Shown piece by piece: positions 17,968 to 27,109 of a stretch of 64,000 nucleotides of DNA. Every line of letters starts with the position of its first letter. Within the stretch, counting starts at the first letter, position 1. This stretch comes from Streptococcus sp. VT 162. Lineage in GTDB: Bacteria > Bacillota > Bacilli > Lactobacillales > Streptococcaceae. The position numbers were made by a program, and so were the translations under genes. Where the stretch lies: positions 248,001 through 312,000 of the forward strand of contig CP007628.2 of NCBI GenBank assembly GCA_000688775.2, given 5' to 3'. The notes beneath the pieces are model-generated. The model was not told where the DNA came from and did no database searches. It worked only from the letters and a program-made list of their open reading frames with translations.

Positions 17968-18429
17968 ATGAAAAAAACCATTGTCTTTATCTTTCTATTG
18001 TTTTTAATTTTTACAAGAGGAAGTGTTGTCTTTGCAAATGATGGATCTTTGCAAATAGATACATCTTTAGATAAAAATACCAAGAAAACGGAGATTCAGT
18101 ACTTTGAACAGGAGAGTAATTTGACAAAGTTATTTCATCCTGAGACCTATAAATTAGTTGATACAACTAAAAAATTGGATAACGAAAAGTATCAATTAGT
18201 TAAAACAAACTTATTTATCACTAAAGTGGAAACGGAGAATATCGTTAATGAGTATCAGTCTGCTTTATTTACCAGTCAGATTCAAATCAATCACAGTGAT
18301 AAAAAGACTGTTTCACTTAAAAACGTAAAGTCTCCTGTTTCTTGGACCGCAATTTTATTGTTTATACTAGGGATGATTGTCACAATTTACTCGCTCTTTT
18401 ATAAAAAGTTACATCCAGCTAAACAATAA
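17968..18429 (+). CDS. essA: T7SS membrane protein EssA
   Basis: 153 residues with an N-terminal hydrophobic helix (about 4-22, signal-like) and a C-terminal TM helix (about 124-144), with a polar domain between. This is the usual EssA topology. The ATG at 17968 lies two bases after the esaA stop. Identity rests on size, topology and its place between esaA and esaB. Confidence 0.88.
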   Translation: MKKTIVFIFLLFLIFTRGSVVFANDGSLQIDTSLDKNTKKTEIQYFEQESNLTKLFHPETYKLVDTTKKLDNEKYQLVKTNLFITKVETENIVNEYQSALFTSQIQINHSDKKTVSLKNVKSPVSWTAILLFILGMIVTIYSLFYKKLHPAKQ

Positions 18430-18450
18430 AATCGATAGAAAAATACATAG

Positions 18451-18479
18451 AGGGAGATACAAATGTATCTCCCTTTTTA
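18451..18479 (+). terminator. Terminator after essA
   Basis: AGGGAGATAC-AAAT-GTATCTCCCT with T4-5, a ten-pair perfect stem. Confidence 0.88.
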
Positions 18480-18493
18480 TAAACAAAAAGTTC

Positions 18494-18522
18494 TTCAATA
18501 TTCATGTTCTGCGTGATATAAT
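18494..18522 (+). promoter_or_regulatory. Promoter of esaB-essB-essC
   Basis: TTCAAT (18494-18499), 17-base spacer, TATAAT (18517-18522), between the essA terminator and esaB. The secretion genes are thus split into two or three transcripts. Confidence 0.65.
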
Positions 18523-18553
18523 AGGCATAACACAATAGATTTAGGAGGGTTCT

Positions 18554-18796
18554 ATGGAAGAGTACATTAATATTAGTCTGGATTGTTCGCCTTTTTTATC
18601 TAAAATATTAGATTTAAGAGTTCCTACTGAGTTAACGATTAAAGAATTACTACAAATCGTCTCAGATACTTATGGTATAGGGGTTAAGGTAATGAATCCA
18701 AGTGTAAGAAATCAACAGTCTGGAGAAATTCTTGCTAGTACGAGCAGTCTAGCATTAGTGAAAGACGGAGTTTTATTAAAATTGGAAAGAATATAG
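18554..18796 (+). CDS. esaB: Ubiquitin-like T7SS protein EsaB
   Basis: 80 residues, the standard size of EsaB/YukD. The beta-grasp pattern is visible (YINISLDCS ... LRVPTELTIKELLQIV ... GVLLKLERI). It is cytosolic, with a regulatory or assembly role in the secretion system. The ribosome binding site TAGGAGGG precedes the ATG. Confidence 0.92.
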   Translation: MEEYINISLDCSPFLSKILDLRVPTELTIKELLQIVSDTYGIGVKVMNPSVRNQQSGEILASTSSLALVKDGVLLKLERI

Positions 18797-18810
18797 TAAG
18801 GGAGTCAGGT

Positions 18811-19995
18811 ATGGACGTTCAAAAAATGGAATTAGTAGTTGGAGATATCAAGGGAAATCGAGAAATAGCTTATGCTCTATTAACAGCAACACAACCTTAT
18901 TTTGTGAATCAAAATGTCATTGAGGAAGAAGGTAAATTAACGATTGAAAGTCTTTTGACAGATGAATATTATTCTTGGGATAAGCTGACTACGATGATTG
19001 ATGAAGAAAAGTTACGTCATCTGATCAATGTTGGTCAATTATTTAACTTGCTGAAGGATTCAATTTATACTTATGAGTTATCACCTAGTAATCTAGTATT
19101 TTCACGAAATGGGAATCCCCTATTCATTTTTCGTGGTGTTAAAGGGCAAGTGCCTCCCTATGATGCATTAAACCTAGAAGCGTTTACAGTTAACTTTAAA
19201 GCCATGATAGTATCTCTACTAGATAAAAAGGTAAGTTATGAAAAATTAGTGGAGGGGCAGTCGCCATTCTATAAGGGAAAACTGTTTTGTGAGACCATCA
19301 TGAAGGCTGAAGATTTGGATGCAATCTTAGCCTTACTACTAGAAAAATACCTAGAAGAACAGGAACAAAATAAAGAAAAATTTTCACGTGTTCCTAACAA
19401 ACTTGTTTCGCGATTGAAGTGGACTACTATTATTGCATCACTTATTGGAGTGCTGTCAATTGTTGGAGTGCTTTACTTTGCATTGTTCGCTATGCCTAAT
19501 CAACAAATGATTTCGGATTTACGTTTGGCTTTTGTACACCAAGATTATTCATCGGTTGTATCTACTGTTAAAAATACAGACTCTAAATCACTTAGTCAAG
19601 ATGATGCTTATATGGTAGCTTTTTCGGTCATTAAAACAGAACCTTTAACTGAAGCGCAAAAGACAGAACTATCCAAAATATCAACTCAATCAAGTACAGA
19701 CTATCTTCGTTACTGGGTCTTAATTGGCCAGTCGAAAATTGATGAAGCTATAGATATTGCGAGTTACTTAGATGATCCACAATTATTAATGTACGGTCTG
19801 ACTAAAAAGGTTGATGAAGTTCAGAGAAATCCTAACCTCACATCAGAACAACGTACGGAGCAACTAAATAATTATAAGAGTAAATTGGAAGAGTTGAAGA
19901 AAAACTACCTAACACCTGAGACGAACAAGTCGAATACGACTTCGACATCAACTTCAGCTTCAACTTCAACTTCAACTTCAGCAGAGTCAAGATAG
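18811..19995 (+). CDS. essB: T7SS pseudokinase-like membrane protein EssB
   Basis: 394 residues: an N-terminal kinase-like cytosolic domain (about 1-195), one TM helix (about 208-230, TTIIASLIGVLSIVGVLYFA), and an extracellular helical domain ending in a low-complexity Thr/Ser tail (about 373-394). This matches EssB/YukC, which binds EssC and bridges it to EsaA. The tail is encoded by a short ACTTCA-type repeat and may vary in length. It lies 15 bases after esaB and 10 before essC. Confidence 0.93.
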   Translation: MDVQKMELVVGDIKGNREIAYALLTATQPYFVNQNVIEEEGKLTIESLLTDEYYSWDKLTTMIDEEKLRHLINVGQLFNLLKDSIYTYELSPSNLVFSRNGNPLFIFRGVKGQVPPYDALNLEAFTVNFKAMIVSLLDKKVSYEKLVEGQSPFYKGKLFCETIMKAEDLDAILALLLEKYLEEQEQNKEKFSRVPNKLVSRLKWTTIIASLIGVLSIVGVLYFALFAMPNQQMISDLRLAFVHQDYSSVVSTVKNTDSKSLSQDDAYMVAFSVIKTEPLTEAQKTELSKISTQSSTDYLRYWVLIGQSKIDEAIDIASYLDDPQLLMYGLTKKVDEVQRNPNLTSEQRTEQLNNYKSKLEELKKNYLTPETNKSNTTSTSTSASTSTSTSAESR

Positions 19996-20004
19996 GAGTG
20001 GTCT

Positions 20005-23000
20005 ATGAATTATTTATTTTTTGAAGGCAATGTTTATCCACTCTATGCAGGAAAAACCTATCAAATGGGGTCTTTTGTAGATTCTAATATCTATCTTCCT
20101 ATTTTTGAGAATGTGGTGCTGGAAGTCAAGGAAAATGAAGTTGAACTACTCGGGGAGACTTATTCTTATGGGTATCATTTGGTTTCTATAGCTGAAAGTA
20201 TAAATGTTTCCTTATTGATTATTGAAAATACAGAGCATTACCTTCTTCCTGAGAAAATACTTTATTTATCAGATAAGAAAGAAGCGTCTATTCGCTTAGT
20301 TGATTTTCCTATAGAAATCATTTTGACCTTTGATGGGACAAATAAGACGATTTACAGTGTTAGTCCATTTTACATTAACGGTGAAAGAAAAACAGGAAAG
20401 CAAAACATTCAAGATATGGATCAAATTGTTTTTGAACAAGGTCTAGGTTTATCCGTTCAAAAACAAATCTTATCGATTCATTCACTATTTTCTATTGAGA
20501 CAAGCTTACTGCCTTTTTCTGAAGTAATGGTCGAAGACCGTTCAAAAGAATTTCATCGCTCTCCACGGATTATTCTAAGAGAACCTGAGGATAAAGTAAC
20601 GATTGCTTCGGCACCAACAGATGATGAAGGTCACAAACAATCGTTACTGAGATTGATTATTACCCCTTTGGCGATGATTGTCTTTACGATACTGACCGTT
20701 TACTTTACACGTAGTGGTGGAATGATGTTTATGATGATGGGGATGTCTGTCATTACTATTGGGACTTCCATTCATACTTATTTTTCTGATAAAAAATCAC
20801 ATAAGGAACTTCAAGAACAGAAAATTGTTGATTATATGGAATATTTGGAAACCAAATATTCTCAGTTAGCTGACTTACGTGACGAACAAGTTGAGGCTCT
20901 GGTTTATCATTTTCCTGATACAGTTCGTATTTTGGAAATGGTAGAAAAAATAGATCGACGAATTTATGAGAAAACGCTCTATCACTTCGATTTCTTGTCT
21001 TATCGCTTAGGATTGGGGGAAGTTAATTCTAGTTTCTCTATTGAGTATTCAGATTCTGAGTTGACAAAATACAATGCGGCTGCTAATCAAAAAATTCAAG
21101 AACTACTTTCTTACTATCGTGTGACTAAACAGGTACCAATTACTCATACATTAACAAATCCTATGGGTTATATCGGAACACGACAAATAGTGATTGAACA
21201 AGTTCAACAGATGATGATGCAATTAGCGACTTTCCAAAGTTATCATGATTTACAGTTTATTCCAATTTTTCGAGAGGAAGAGTTGGAGTTGTGGGATTGG
21301 AGTCGTTGGTTACCTCATACGAAAATTAAAGCACTAAATAGCCGTGGTTTTGTTTACAATCAACGTACTCGAGATCAACTATTGACGTCACTCTATCAAA
21401 TTATTAAAGACAGAAAATTAGATAGTGAGCAGGACAAAGGAAAGGAAAAGCAATATAGCCCTCATTATATTCTCTTTATTACAGATTTAAGTTTGATGTT
21501 GGATCACAACATTATGGAGTACATCAATGAAGATTTATCCCATTTAGGGATTCATTACGTTTTCGTAGAAGAAGTACTTGAAAGTTTACCAGAACACGTT
21601 AAGACAGTTGTTGACTATCGAGGAGATAAAAAAGGTACCGTATTACTTCAGGATGGCAATTATACAAATAAAGAGATCACGCCTCTTCCTCCTGTAAGTT
21701 TATCGGAAAAGGAAAATTTTGCGAGAAATCTCGCGGGTATTCATCATGTTCAGACTTTGCGTAATTCGATTCCGAATAGCATTACCTTCTTGGAGATGTA
21801 TGGAGTCAATAAGGTAGAGGAACTGGATCTTTTAAAACGATGGCAGGACAATGAGACTTTCCAAACAATGGCTGTTCCTCTAGGAGTTCGAGGTAGGGAC
21901 GATATTCTTTATCTAAACATTCATGAGAAGGCTCATGGACCTCACGGATTGATTGCTGGTACTACGGGATCAGGGAAGTCTGAGCTTATTCAGTCCTACA
22001 TTCTATCTTTAGCTGTGAACTACCATCCGTATGAGGTTGCTTTCCTCTTGATTGACTATAAAGGTGGAGGGATGGCCAATCTCTTTGCAGATCTCCCTCA
22101 CGTCGTTGGTACGATTACAAACTTGGATGGCAACCAGGCAAATCGGGCTCTGGTATCTATCAAGGCTGAACTGAAGAAACGTCAGCGTATCTTTGCAGAA
22201 AATGACGTTAATCATATCAACCAGTACATGAAACTCTTCAAAGAAGGGAAGGTTAAAGAACCATTACCACATCTATTAATCATTAGTGATGAGTTTGCAG
22301 AGTTGAAGGCGAATCAACCTGATTTCATGGATGAATTGGTCTCTACAGCTCGTATTGGTCGTTCATTGGGAGTTAAATTAATTTTAGCAACCCAAAAACC
22401 TAGTGGGGTGGTTAATGATCAAATTTGGTCGAACTCGAAGTTTAAAATAGCTCTTAAAGTACAGGATGTTGCGGATTCTAGAGAAGTAATCAAAACACCT
22501 GATGCTGCAGAAATCACCCAGACAGGTAGAGCCTATCTTCAAGTCGGAAACAATGAAATCTATGAGCTATTCCAAAGCGCGTGGTCGGGTGCGGATTATA
22601 ATCCAGAAGGACGAAACCATGTTCAAAAAAATACAACTGTGTATGAGATTACAAGTAATGGTCAATACAATGCCATTAATAAAGATTTGAGTGGTTTAGT
22701 CAATCGAAAAGAAGCAAAGGCTGTTCCAACAGAATTGGACGCCATTGTAGAAAAAGCTCGTGAAGTCTTTGACGGTCTTCATATTCATCAGGTGGCCAGT
22801 CCTTGGTTGCCACCACTCGAAGAAAAGATATATGCTAAAGATACACAATCGACTAACTTCAAGGATTATTGGGGACGTTCAGAGGCCTTACAACCTATTT
22901 TAGTTGGGTATCAAGATATTCCTGAAAGACAGGAACAATCTCCACTTTATTTCAATATGGAACAAAGAGGCCATATTCTATTAGTTTCTAGTCCAGGATT

Positions 23001-24381
23001 CGGGAAGTCCACTTTTCTACAGAACTTTGCGATGGACGTGATTCGTAAGCACACACCAGAACAAGTCCATTTCTACCTCTATGACTTTGGTACTAGTGGC
23101 TTGATCTCTATTTCTGATTTTCCTCATGTTGCAGATTATTTCACCTTGGATGAAACTGAGAAAATCATGAAATCTCTTCGATTCTTGAATAGAGAGATTA
23201 AAACTCGGAAACGGGCTCTTTCGCGAGCAAGAGCGACAAACCTAACGCAGTACAATCAGTTGTCAGATGAGAGTTTTCCAACTATTTTCATCGAGATAGA
23301 TGGTTTTGATAGTGTGATGGATGCCCCATTTGTAGATGCCTTTTATGATACTTTAAATGTCATCGCTCGAGATGGTGCTTCTCTAGGAATCTATCTAGTC
23401 GTGACACTTTCTCGTCTCAATGCGATGCGATTACAGTTGCAATCCAACTTTAAGACTAAGATTTCGCTCTTCTTATTTGATAACAGTGACTTGTCAGGTG
23501 TAGTAGGACGTTCAAACATTCCACTCGATGAAATCAAAGGCCGTGCGATAGCTAAATTTGATGATATCGTCCAATTCCAAGTGATGTTGCCATACAGTAG
23601 TGAATACTATACGGACTACATAAAAGAAGTTCGTGCAGAACAAGAAGCCATGGCTGTGGCATACGATGGACCGCTTCCTGCAGGTATCCCAATGTTGCCA
23701 GAAAAGGTAACCAAAGAAGGATTGTCAGAAATCTTAGAAAGCAGCCAAGACTTTATCTTGGGACTCGAAAGAGAGGCTGTTGTTCCAGCATCCTTTAGTT
23801 TCGAGCGACCTATTCTTATAGCCTCAGACAGCCCTGCTTTTGTAACGAATTACTATAAATTATTAGAGTATCATTTGGAACGTATGTCAGGTAAGTATAA
23901 TACGCTTATCTTAGATCCTAGTCAGCGTATCAGCAACCAACTTTTTGATGGTATCCAACGTTTCGATACTTCTTTAGAAGTCGATAATGTAATGAAGACG
24001 ATATTAGAAGACTTTAAGAAACGAGTGGCTACACCAAGTCAGGACTATCCTAAATGGTTAATTCTGATCCCTGATATTGCGGCGACAGCTATGGCAGCAG
24101 GGATGAACGAAGTAGACTTCAAAGAACTTCTTACGGAAGGTTCTCGCTATGGCGTGACTTTAGTATTTGCTGGTGCTTATCAGGATCTAGTAACCAATCA
24201 ATACGATAATTTTGTCAAACTAGTTAATCAGTTAGTAGAACAAGTCTTCCTTGGTGTACGCATTAGCGATCAAGATCATACTCGCTATCCTTATATCATG
24301 AATGAACCGGCACTGAAGCCTAACCAAGGATACATTCTTTACCCAGATCGTTATGAATTTGTTCAATTATTAGAAATTTAG
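20005..24381 (+). CDS. essC: T7SS motor ATPase EssC
   Basis: 1458 residues, full length. Two N-terminal FHA-like domains occupy about 1-195, two TM helices lie near 212-262, and FtsK/SpoIIIE ATPase modules follow. D1 has Walker A GTTGSGKS at about 652-659 and D2 has SSPGFGKST at about 995-1003. The third module is degenerate with no clear P-loop, as usual. It drives export of WXG100 and LXG substrates; in staphylococci the EssC C-terminus sets effector choice. The genes just downstream are the effector-specific ones, consistent with an essC-linked effector cassette. Confidence 0.96.
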   Translation: MNYLFFEGNVYPLYAGKTYQMGSFVDSNIYLPIFENVVLEVKENEVELLGETYSYGYHLVSIAESINVSLLIIENTEHYLLPEKILYLSDKKEASIRLVDFPIEIILTFDGTNKTIYSVSPFYINGERKTGKQNIQDMDQIVFEQGLGLSVQKQILSIHSLFSIETSLLPFSEVMVEDRSKEFHRSPRIILREPEDKVTIASAPTDDEGHKQSLLRLIITPLAMIVFTILTVYFTRSGGMMFMMMGMSVITIGTSIHTYFSDKKSHKELQEQKIVDYMEYLETKYSQLADLRDEQVEALVYHFPDTVRILEMVEKIDRRIYEKTLYHFDFLSYRLGLGEVNSSFSIEYSDSELTKYNAAANQKIQELLSYYRVTKQVPITHTLTNPMGYIGTRQIVIEQVQQMMMQLATFQSYHDLQFIPIFREEELELWDWSRWLPHTKIKALNSRGFVYNQRTRDQLLTSLYQIIKDRKLDSEQDKGKEKQYSPHYILFITDLSLMLDHNIMEYINEDLSHLGIHYVFVEEVLESLPEHVKTVVDYRGDKKGTVLLQDGNYTNKEITPLPPVSLSEKENFARNLAGIHHVQTLRNSIPNSITFLEMYGVNKVEELDLLKRWQDNETFQTMAVPLGVRGRDDILYLNIHEKAHGPHGLIAGTTGSGKSELIQSYILSLAVNYHPYEVAFLLIDYKGGGMANLFADLPHVVGTITNLDGNQANRALVSIKAELKKRQRIFAENDVNHINQYMKLFKEGKVKEPLPHLLIISDEFAELKANQPDFMDELVSTARIGRSLGVKLILATQKPSGVVNDQIWSNSKFKIALKVQDVADSREVIKTPDAAEITQTGRAYLQVGNNEIYELFQSAWSGADYNPEGRNHVQKNTTVYEITSNGQYNAINKDLSGLVNRKEAKAVPTELDAIVEKAREVFDGLHIHQVASPWLPPLEEKIYAKDTQSTNFKDYWGRSEALQPILVGYQDIPERQEQSPLYFNMEQRGHILLVSSPGFGKSTFLQNFAMDVIRKHTPEQVHFYLYDFGTSGLISISDFPHVADYFTLDETEKIMKSLRFLNREIKTRKRALSRARATNLTQYNQLSDESFPTIFIEIDGFDSVMDAPFVDAFYDTLNVIARDGASLGIYLVVTLSRLNAMRLQLQSNFKTKISLFLFDNSDLSGVVGRSNIPLDEIKGRAIAKFDDIVQFQVMLPYSSEYYTDYIKEVRAEQEAMAVAYDGPLPAGIPMLPEKVTKEGLSEILESSQDFILGLEREAVVPASFSFERPILIASDSPAFVTNYYKLLEYHLERMSGKYNTLILDPSQRISNQLFDGIQRFDTSLEVDNVMKTILEDFKKRVATPSQDYPKWLILIPDIAATAMAAGMNEVDFKELLTEGSRYGVTLVFAGAYQDLVTNQYDNFVKLVNQLVEQVFLGVRISDQDHTRYPYIMNEPALKPNQGYILYPDRYEFVQLLEI

Positions 24382-24392
24382 AAAGGGATACG

Positions 24393-24722
24393 ATGAAAGA
24401 AACGACTATGTTGCCACTCGGCAGTATCATTATATTAAAAGGAAATACAAAGAAGATGATGATCATTGCACGGGTCATCGCAGCGCCTGTCAAAGGGAAT
24501 ATCTATCGCTTTGACTACGGGGCTTGCCTCTATCCTGAAGGGCTAGTAGGCGATAGCCTTATCTACTTCAATGATGAAGATATTTTTAAGGTTGTTCAAG
24601 AGGGCTATAGTGATGAGGATAATGACCTCATGTTGGAAAATATTGCTGCGGTTATAGACCAGACAGAGATTCCTAAAGGAAATGTAGCCGAATTGAATGA
24701 CGTAAATGGATTGGGAGGTTAA
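24393..24722 (+). CDS. DUF4176 protein of the T7SS effector cassette
   Basis: 109 residues. The segment LPLGSIIILKGNTKKMMIIA and RFDYGACLYPEG match the DUF4176 pattern found next to LXG toxin genes in streptococci. It is cytosolic and probably a beta-rich accessory or chaperone-like protein. It starts 11 bases after essC with an AAAGGGA ribosome binding site and is followed at once by a DUF5082-like gene. Normally an LXG toxin gene would come next, but here the toxin is missing. Confidence 0.8.
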   Translation: MKETTMLPLGSIIILKGNTKKMMIIARVIAAPVKGNIYRFDYGACLYPEGLVGDSLIYFNDEDIFKVVQEGYSDEDNDLMLENIAAVIDQTEIPKGNVAELNDVNGLGG

Positions 24723-24725
24723 GAG

Positions 24726-25160
24726 ATGGGAGAAGTTGATTATATGCAAATCGATTCTCTGCAAAGACAGGTGAATGCCCACTCTGCCAGCATCTCCTCT
24801 GCCCAATCACGGATTACGACTATCGATGAACAGTTGGAACGCCTTCGTACGGCCAAGAAGTCTGTAGGGGAAATTCAAAAAAAGGTTCGTGACACTAAAA
24901 AAAAGATTATTAAGAAAAACTATCAACCTACTTGGAAAGGCAAACAAAAAGATGCCTTTACCAAGCAGTGGGAAACTTTCTCTAGTGACTACACGAGTTT
25001 CCAAACAGAGATGAATACATTCTACCAAGCCATCTGTGATGAAATCACTAGGTTGGAAAACCAAAAGAATGAAGAAAACGGCATTATTGGCTGGTGTCAG
25101 AGTCAGATGAATAATCTGGGAAATATCATCGAGAAGCTACTACATACGAAGGAGGGGTAA
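24726..25160 (+). CDS. DUF5082/YwqH-like LXG partner protein
   Basis: 144 residues. An N-terminal coiled coil (about 7-60) is followed by a WKGKQKDAF turn (about residue 74) and a second long helix, the YwqH-type WXG-like hairpin. In Firmicutes such proteins are encoded directly before an LXG toxin and help its export. GGGAGG at 24713-24718 supports the start at 24726. After its stop the same frame continues into a 27-codon toxin-tail fragment, showing that the cognate toxin gene has been deleted. Confidence 0.78.
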   Translation: MGEVDYMQIDSLQRQVNAHSASISSAQSRITTIDEQLERLRTAKKSVGEIQKKVRDTKKKIIKKNYQPTWKGKQKDAFTKQWETFSSDYTSFQTEMNTFYQAICDEITRLENQKNEENGIIGWCQSQMNNLGNIIEKLLHTKEG

Positions 25161-25244
25161 GGTCATGTATGGAACGATTCAATTATCGCAGAGATTGAAT
25201 TACGTATTCCCGATGAGTTCTTAAAAGCTAAGGGTTGGTTGTAA
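25161..25244 (+). pseudogene. Fragment: C-terminal tail of a lost toxin
   Basis: Directly after the stop of the DUF5082-like gene, the same frame reads GHVWNDSIIAEIELRIPDEF...GWL and a stop (about 27 codons). It has no start codon or ribosome binding site and looks like the extreme C-terminus of an enzyme domain. Interpreted as the deletion junction where an LXG toxin body was lost. The toxin type cannot be told. Confidence 0.5.
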
Positions 25245-25373
25245 AACCTGTTTAAACTATGACTTTACAAGGAAATCAGTATTTTCTTTTATGAGAATAA
25301 ATGAAGCAAGAGTTTACCGATAAACCATTGGTAAACTCTTACTGTACAAGGACGGTTACTACCCGATTGATAG

Positions 25374-25679
25374 TCACCTGGGGTCTGCGACTCCCTTGAT
25401 TGTTGGAGTTGGCTTAACCTGAGGGATATCAAGTATGAAGTGGTGAAGGATATTACTAAAGAGAATATCAGGAGAGCATTTAAAGAGGCTTCCCATAATA
25501 CTCAAATTGATATTATGAATACTTTGACTGAGTATAATTTAAACCTTGATGATATTGTGGATATTCGCCAAGGACAAATTGCTAAAATGTTCGGTCAAGG
25601 TGGAGGTACACAAATACAATTTGGTATAAGTGTTGTTTGGTACGAAAAAATGGGACTCATAAAGGAGGTTGTTAAGTAA
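25374..25679 (+). pseudogene. TNT-type NADase toxin remnant (C-terminal part)
   Basis: About 100 codons in frame to a stop at 25679. The end contains GQIAKMFGQGGGTQIQFG followed by SVVWYEKMGLIKEV, very like the conserved end of TNT (tuberculosis necrotizing toxin) NAD+ glycohydrolase domains, where GGGTQ precedes a short helix. KYEVVKDI upstream also fits TNT. The part with the R...S/RSLP catalytic region is missing, and the upstream 130 bases hold a second out-of-frame piece (LYKDGYYPIDSHLG). A GTG at 25440 could start a short peptide, but this is best read as a decayed toxin 3' end. The stop overlaps the next ATG. Confidence 0.6.
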
Positions 25680-26062
25680 TGGTTAGCTTAGAAAAAGAGC
25701 GATTGGAACTTTTATCAGATATTCACAAATTGGGATATGAAAGTTTGAGATATTCCATTTTCAACGATCATGGACCAAGGGAATGGGAAACAAGAATAGA
25801 ATATAATCCTGAATTAGAAGTATATGAAGTATATTCGACAATGGACAGAGCAAGTACGAATGGTAAAGATTCATACCAAACCTTTCAAGAAGCACGGATT
25901 CGTTTCATAGAAATTCTTAAAAACGTTGTTTTCATAAATAGATATTATGTTGACGAAGGTATAGGTGCAGAATATTCCTCTCCATTATGGGATAAAATCG
26001 AGGCTGACATTGAGAATATAAAATGTATAGTTGAACAAGAAATTAAAAAACGCCATTTTTAG
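25679..26062 (+). CDS. Immunity protein, Imm59-like (probable partner of a TNT toxin)
   Basis: 127 residues, cytosolic. SLRYSIFNDH, WETRIEYNPE, VYSTMDRAS and SSPLWDKIE look like the Imm59 family of polymorphic-toxin immunity proteins (family name recalled, moderate certainty). The ATG overlaps the stop of the TNT remnant, and GGAGG lies at 25664-25668, the usual toxin-immunity coupling. It appears intact although its toxin is broken, so it may protect against toxin from neighbouring cells. Confidence 0.65.
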   Translation: MVSLEKERLELLSDIHKLGYESLRYSIFNDHGPREWETRIEYNPELEVYEVYSTMDRASTNGKDSYQTFQEARIRFIEILKNVVFINRYYVDEGIGAEYSSPLWDKIEADIENIKCIVEQEIKKRHF

Positions 26063-26326
26063 AGCTTACATTATGTATTATTTGATGAAAATAAAAATCT
26101 TCCCTGGGCATTTCACTTATTCTATAGAGATGGTAAATTTATGATTAATGGTCGAGATGATAGATCATATGTGATGGGGAATACGATAGAGTTTACTAGT
26201 TTTGAAGATGCAAAAATAGCTTTTTTGGAAAGATTAGAACATTTTGTAAAATCTAATCAATTCAAAGTGAAGATAGGGAAAAAAACATATTATCCTTCTC
26301 CCCTCTGGGATGATACCACAGAATAA
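26063..26326 (+). pseudogene. 5'-truncated second copy of the Imm59-like gene
   Basis: From 26063 the frame reads SLHYVLFDENKNLPWAF, then EFTSFEDAKIAFLERL and YPSPLWDDTTE. These align throughout with the intact neighbour (SLRYSIFND, FQEARIRFIEIL, SSPLWD). About 20 N-terminal residues and the start codon are missing; an internal ATG at 26141 would give only 61 residues. It is a diverged paralogue fused directly to the stop of the first copy. Confidence 0.65.
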
Positions 26327-26333
26327 CAAATAG

Positions 26334-26549
26334 TTCCTTCCTAAAAAAGGAAATGAAGGGTATTCAACCTTCTTCCCTGACCATATGAGCCCTCAGGAGG
26401 TTGTGGATTCTATTAATGAGGCATATTCAAATATGGAATTGATAGAAGGTAGTCGTTATTCAGGAACAAGTCGAAATGGAATAGACATTGAAATAATTTT
26501 AAATTCTGAGGGGAAAATTATTACTGCTTATCCACAAAAAATAGAATAA
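26334..26549 (+). pseudogene. EndoU-like toxin C-terminal remnant
   Basis: About 70 codons with no proper start: EGYSTFFPDHMSPQEVVDSI, NEAYSN, GTSRNGIDIEI and GKIITAYP. This is the end pattern of bacterial EndoU-type RNase toxin domains (HTFFP...W...I...AY; GKI.TAYP). The catalytic histidine part is absent. It sits just before an intact immunity gene, in the position of a C-terminal toxin cassette. Confidence 0.65.
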
Positions 26550-26567
26550 ATTTAAAGGTGCTTATAA

Positions 26568-26942
26568 ATGAAACGAAACTATATTGTAAAAGTAACTAAA
26601 AATAGTCGGAAATTTTTGCTAGTAGAATTCGATAGCTCTAGTTGTCAATCTCTGTCAAACTTTTTAAATTCTGAGGTTCATAATTTTTATCTGGATGTTC
26701 GAGAAGCTTTGGAGAGTGTAATTTCTGGGAATATGGAAGAATATGCTTTTGATGGTAATATGTTAGGGATTGAAATTGGAAAAGAAATAACAGAAGTTTA
26801 CTTCCAATTTGAGGAAGAAATATTAGGTGAACCATGTTTTATTTCAACTGATGAACTGTATAAATTAGTTATTGAGTGGAAAGAAATGGAAGATAAAATG
26901 TACAGGGGGGAAGATATTTTTCCGCTTACCCTAGAGGATTGA
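26568..26942 (+). CDS. Orphan immunity protein A (paired with the EndoU-like remnant)
   Basis: 124 residues, acidic and cytosolic. No family name recalled. Its C-terminal 80 residues (EALESVISGNMEEYAF, LGIEIGKEITEVYFQFEEEI) are about 85-90% identical to the protein encoded at 27110-27487, whereas the N-terminal 40 residues differ. Its place 18 bases after a toxin-tail fragment, size and acidity indicate an immunity protein. AAAGGTG precedes the ATG. Confidence 0.6.
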   Translation: MKRNYIVKVTKNSRKFLLVEFDSSSCQSLSNFLNSEVHNFYLDVREALESVISGNMEEYAFDGNMLGIEIGKEITEVYFQFEEEILGEPCFISTDELYKLVIEWKEMEDKMYRGEDIFPLTLED

Positions 26943-26953
26943 AGATGTATTAG

Positions 26954-27097
26954 AAAGCTTCTATCAGAGATACGCTTATGGGAAATGACAAGCTGTATCA
27001 TCAGGTTGGAAAGAATAATAATAGATTAAAGATTGGAATATATATAAGAAAATCTGATGGAAAAATTATTACAGCTGATTCAACTGTTTCAGAGTAG
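26954..27097 (+). pseudogene. Toxin C-terminal tail fragment
   Basis: Open from a stop at 26951. It reads ASIRDTLMGNDKLYHQVG, then LKIGIYIRKSDGKIITADS and a stop at 27097. The ending GKIITAD resembles the EndoU-like tail upstream. No start codon in a suitable place. It precedes the second immunity gene by 12 bases. Confidence 0.5.
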
Positions 27098-27109
27098 AAA
27101 GGTTTGTAG

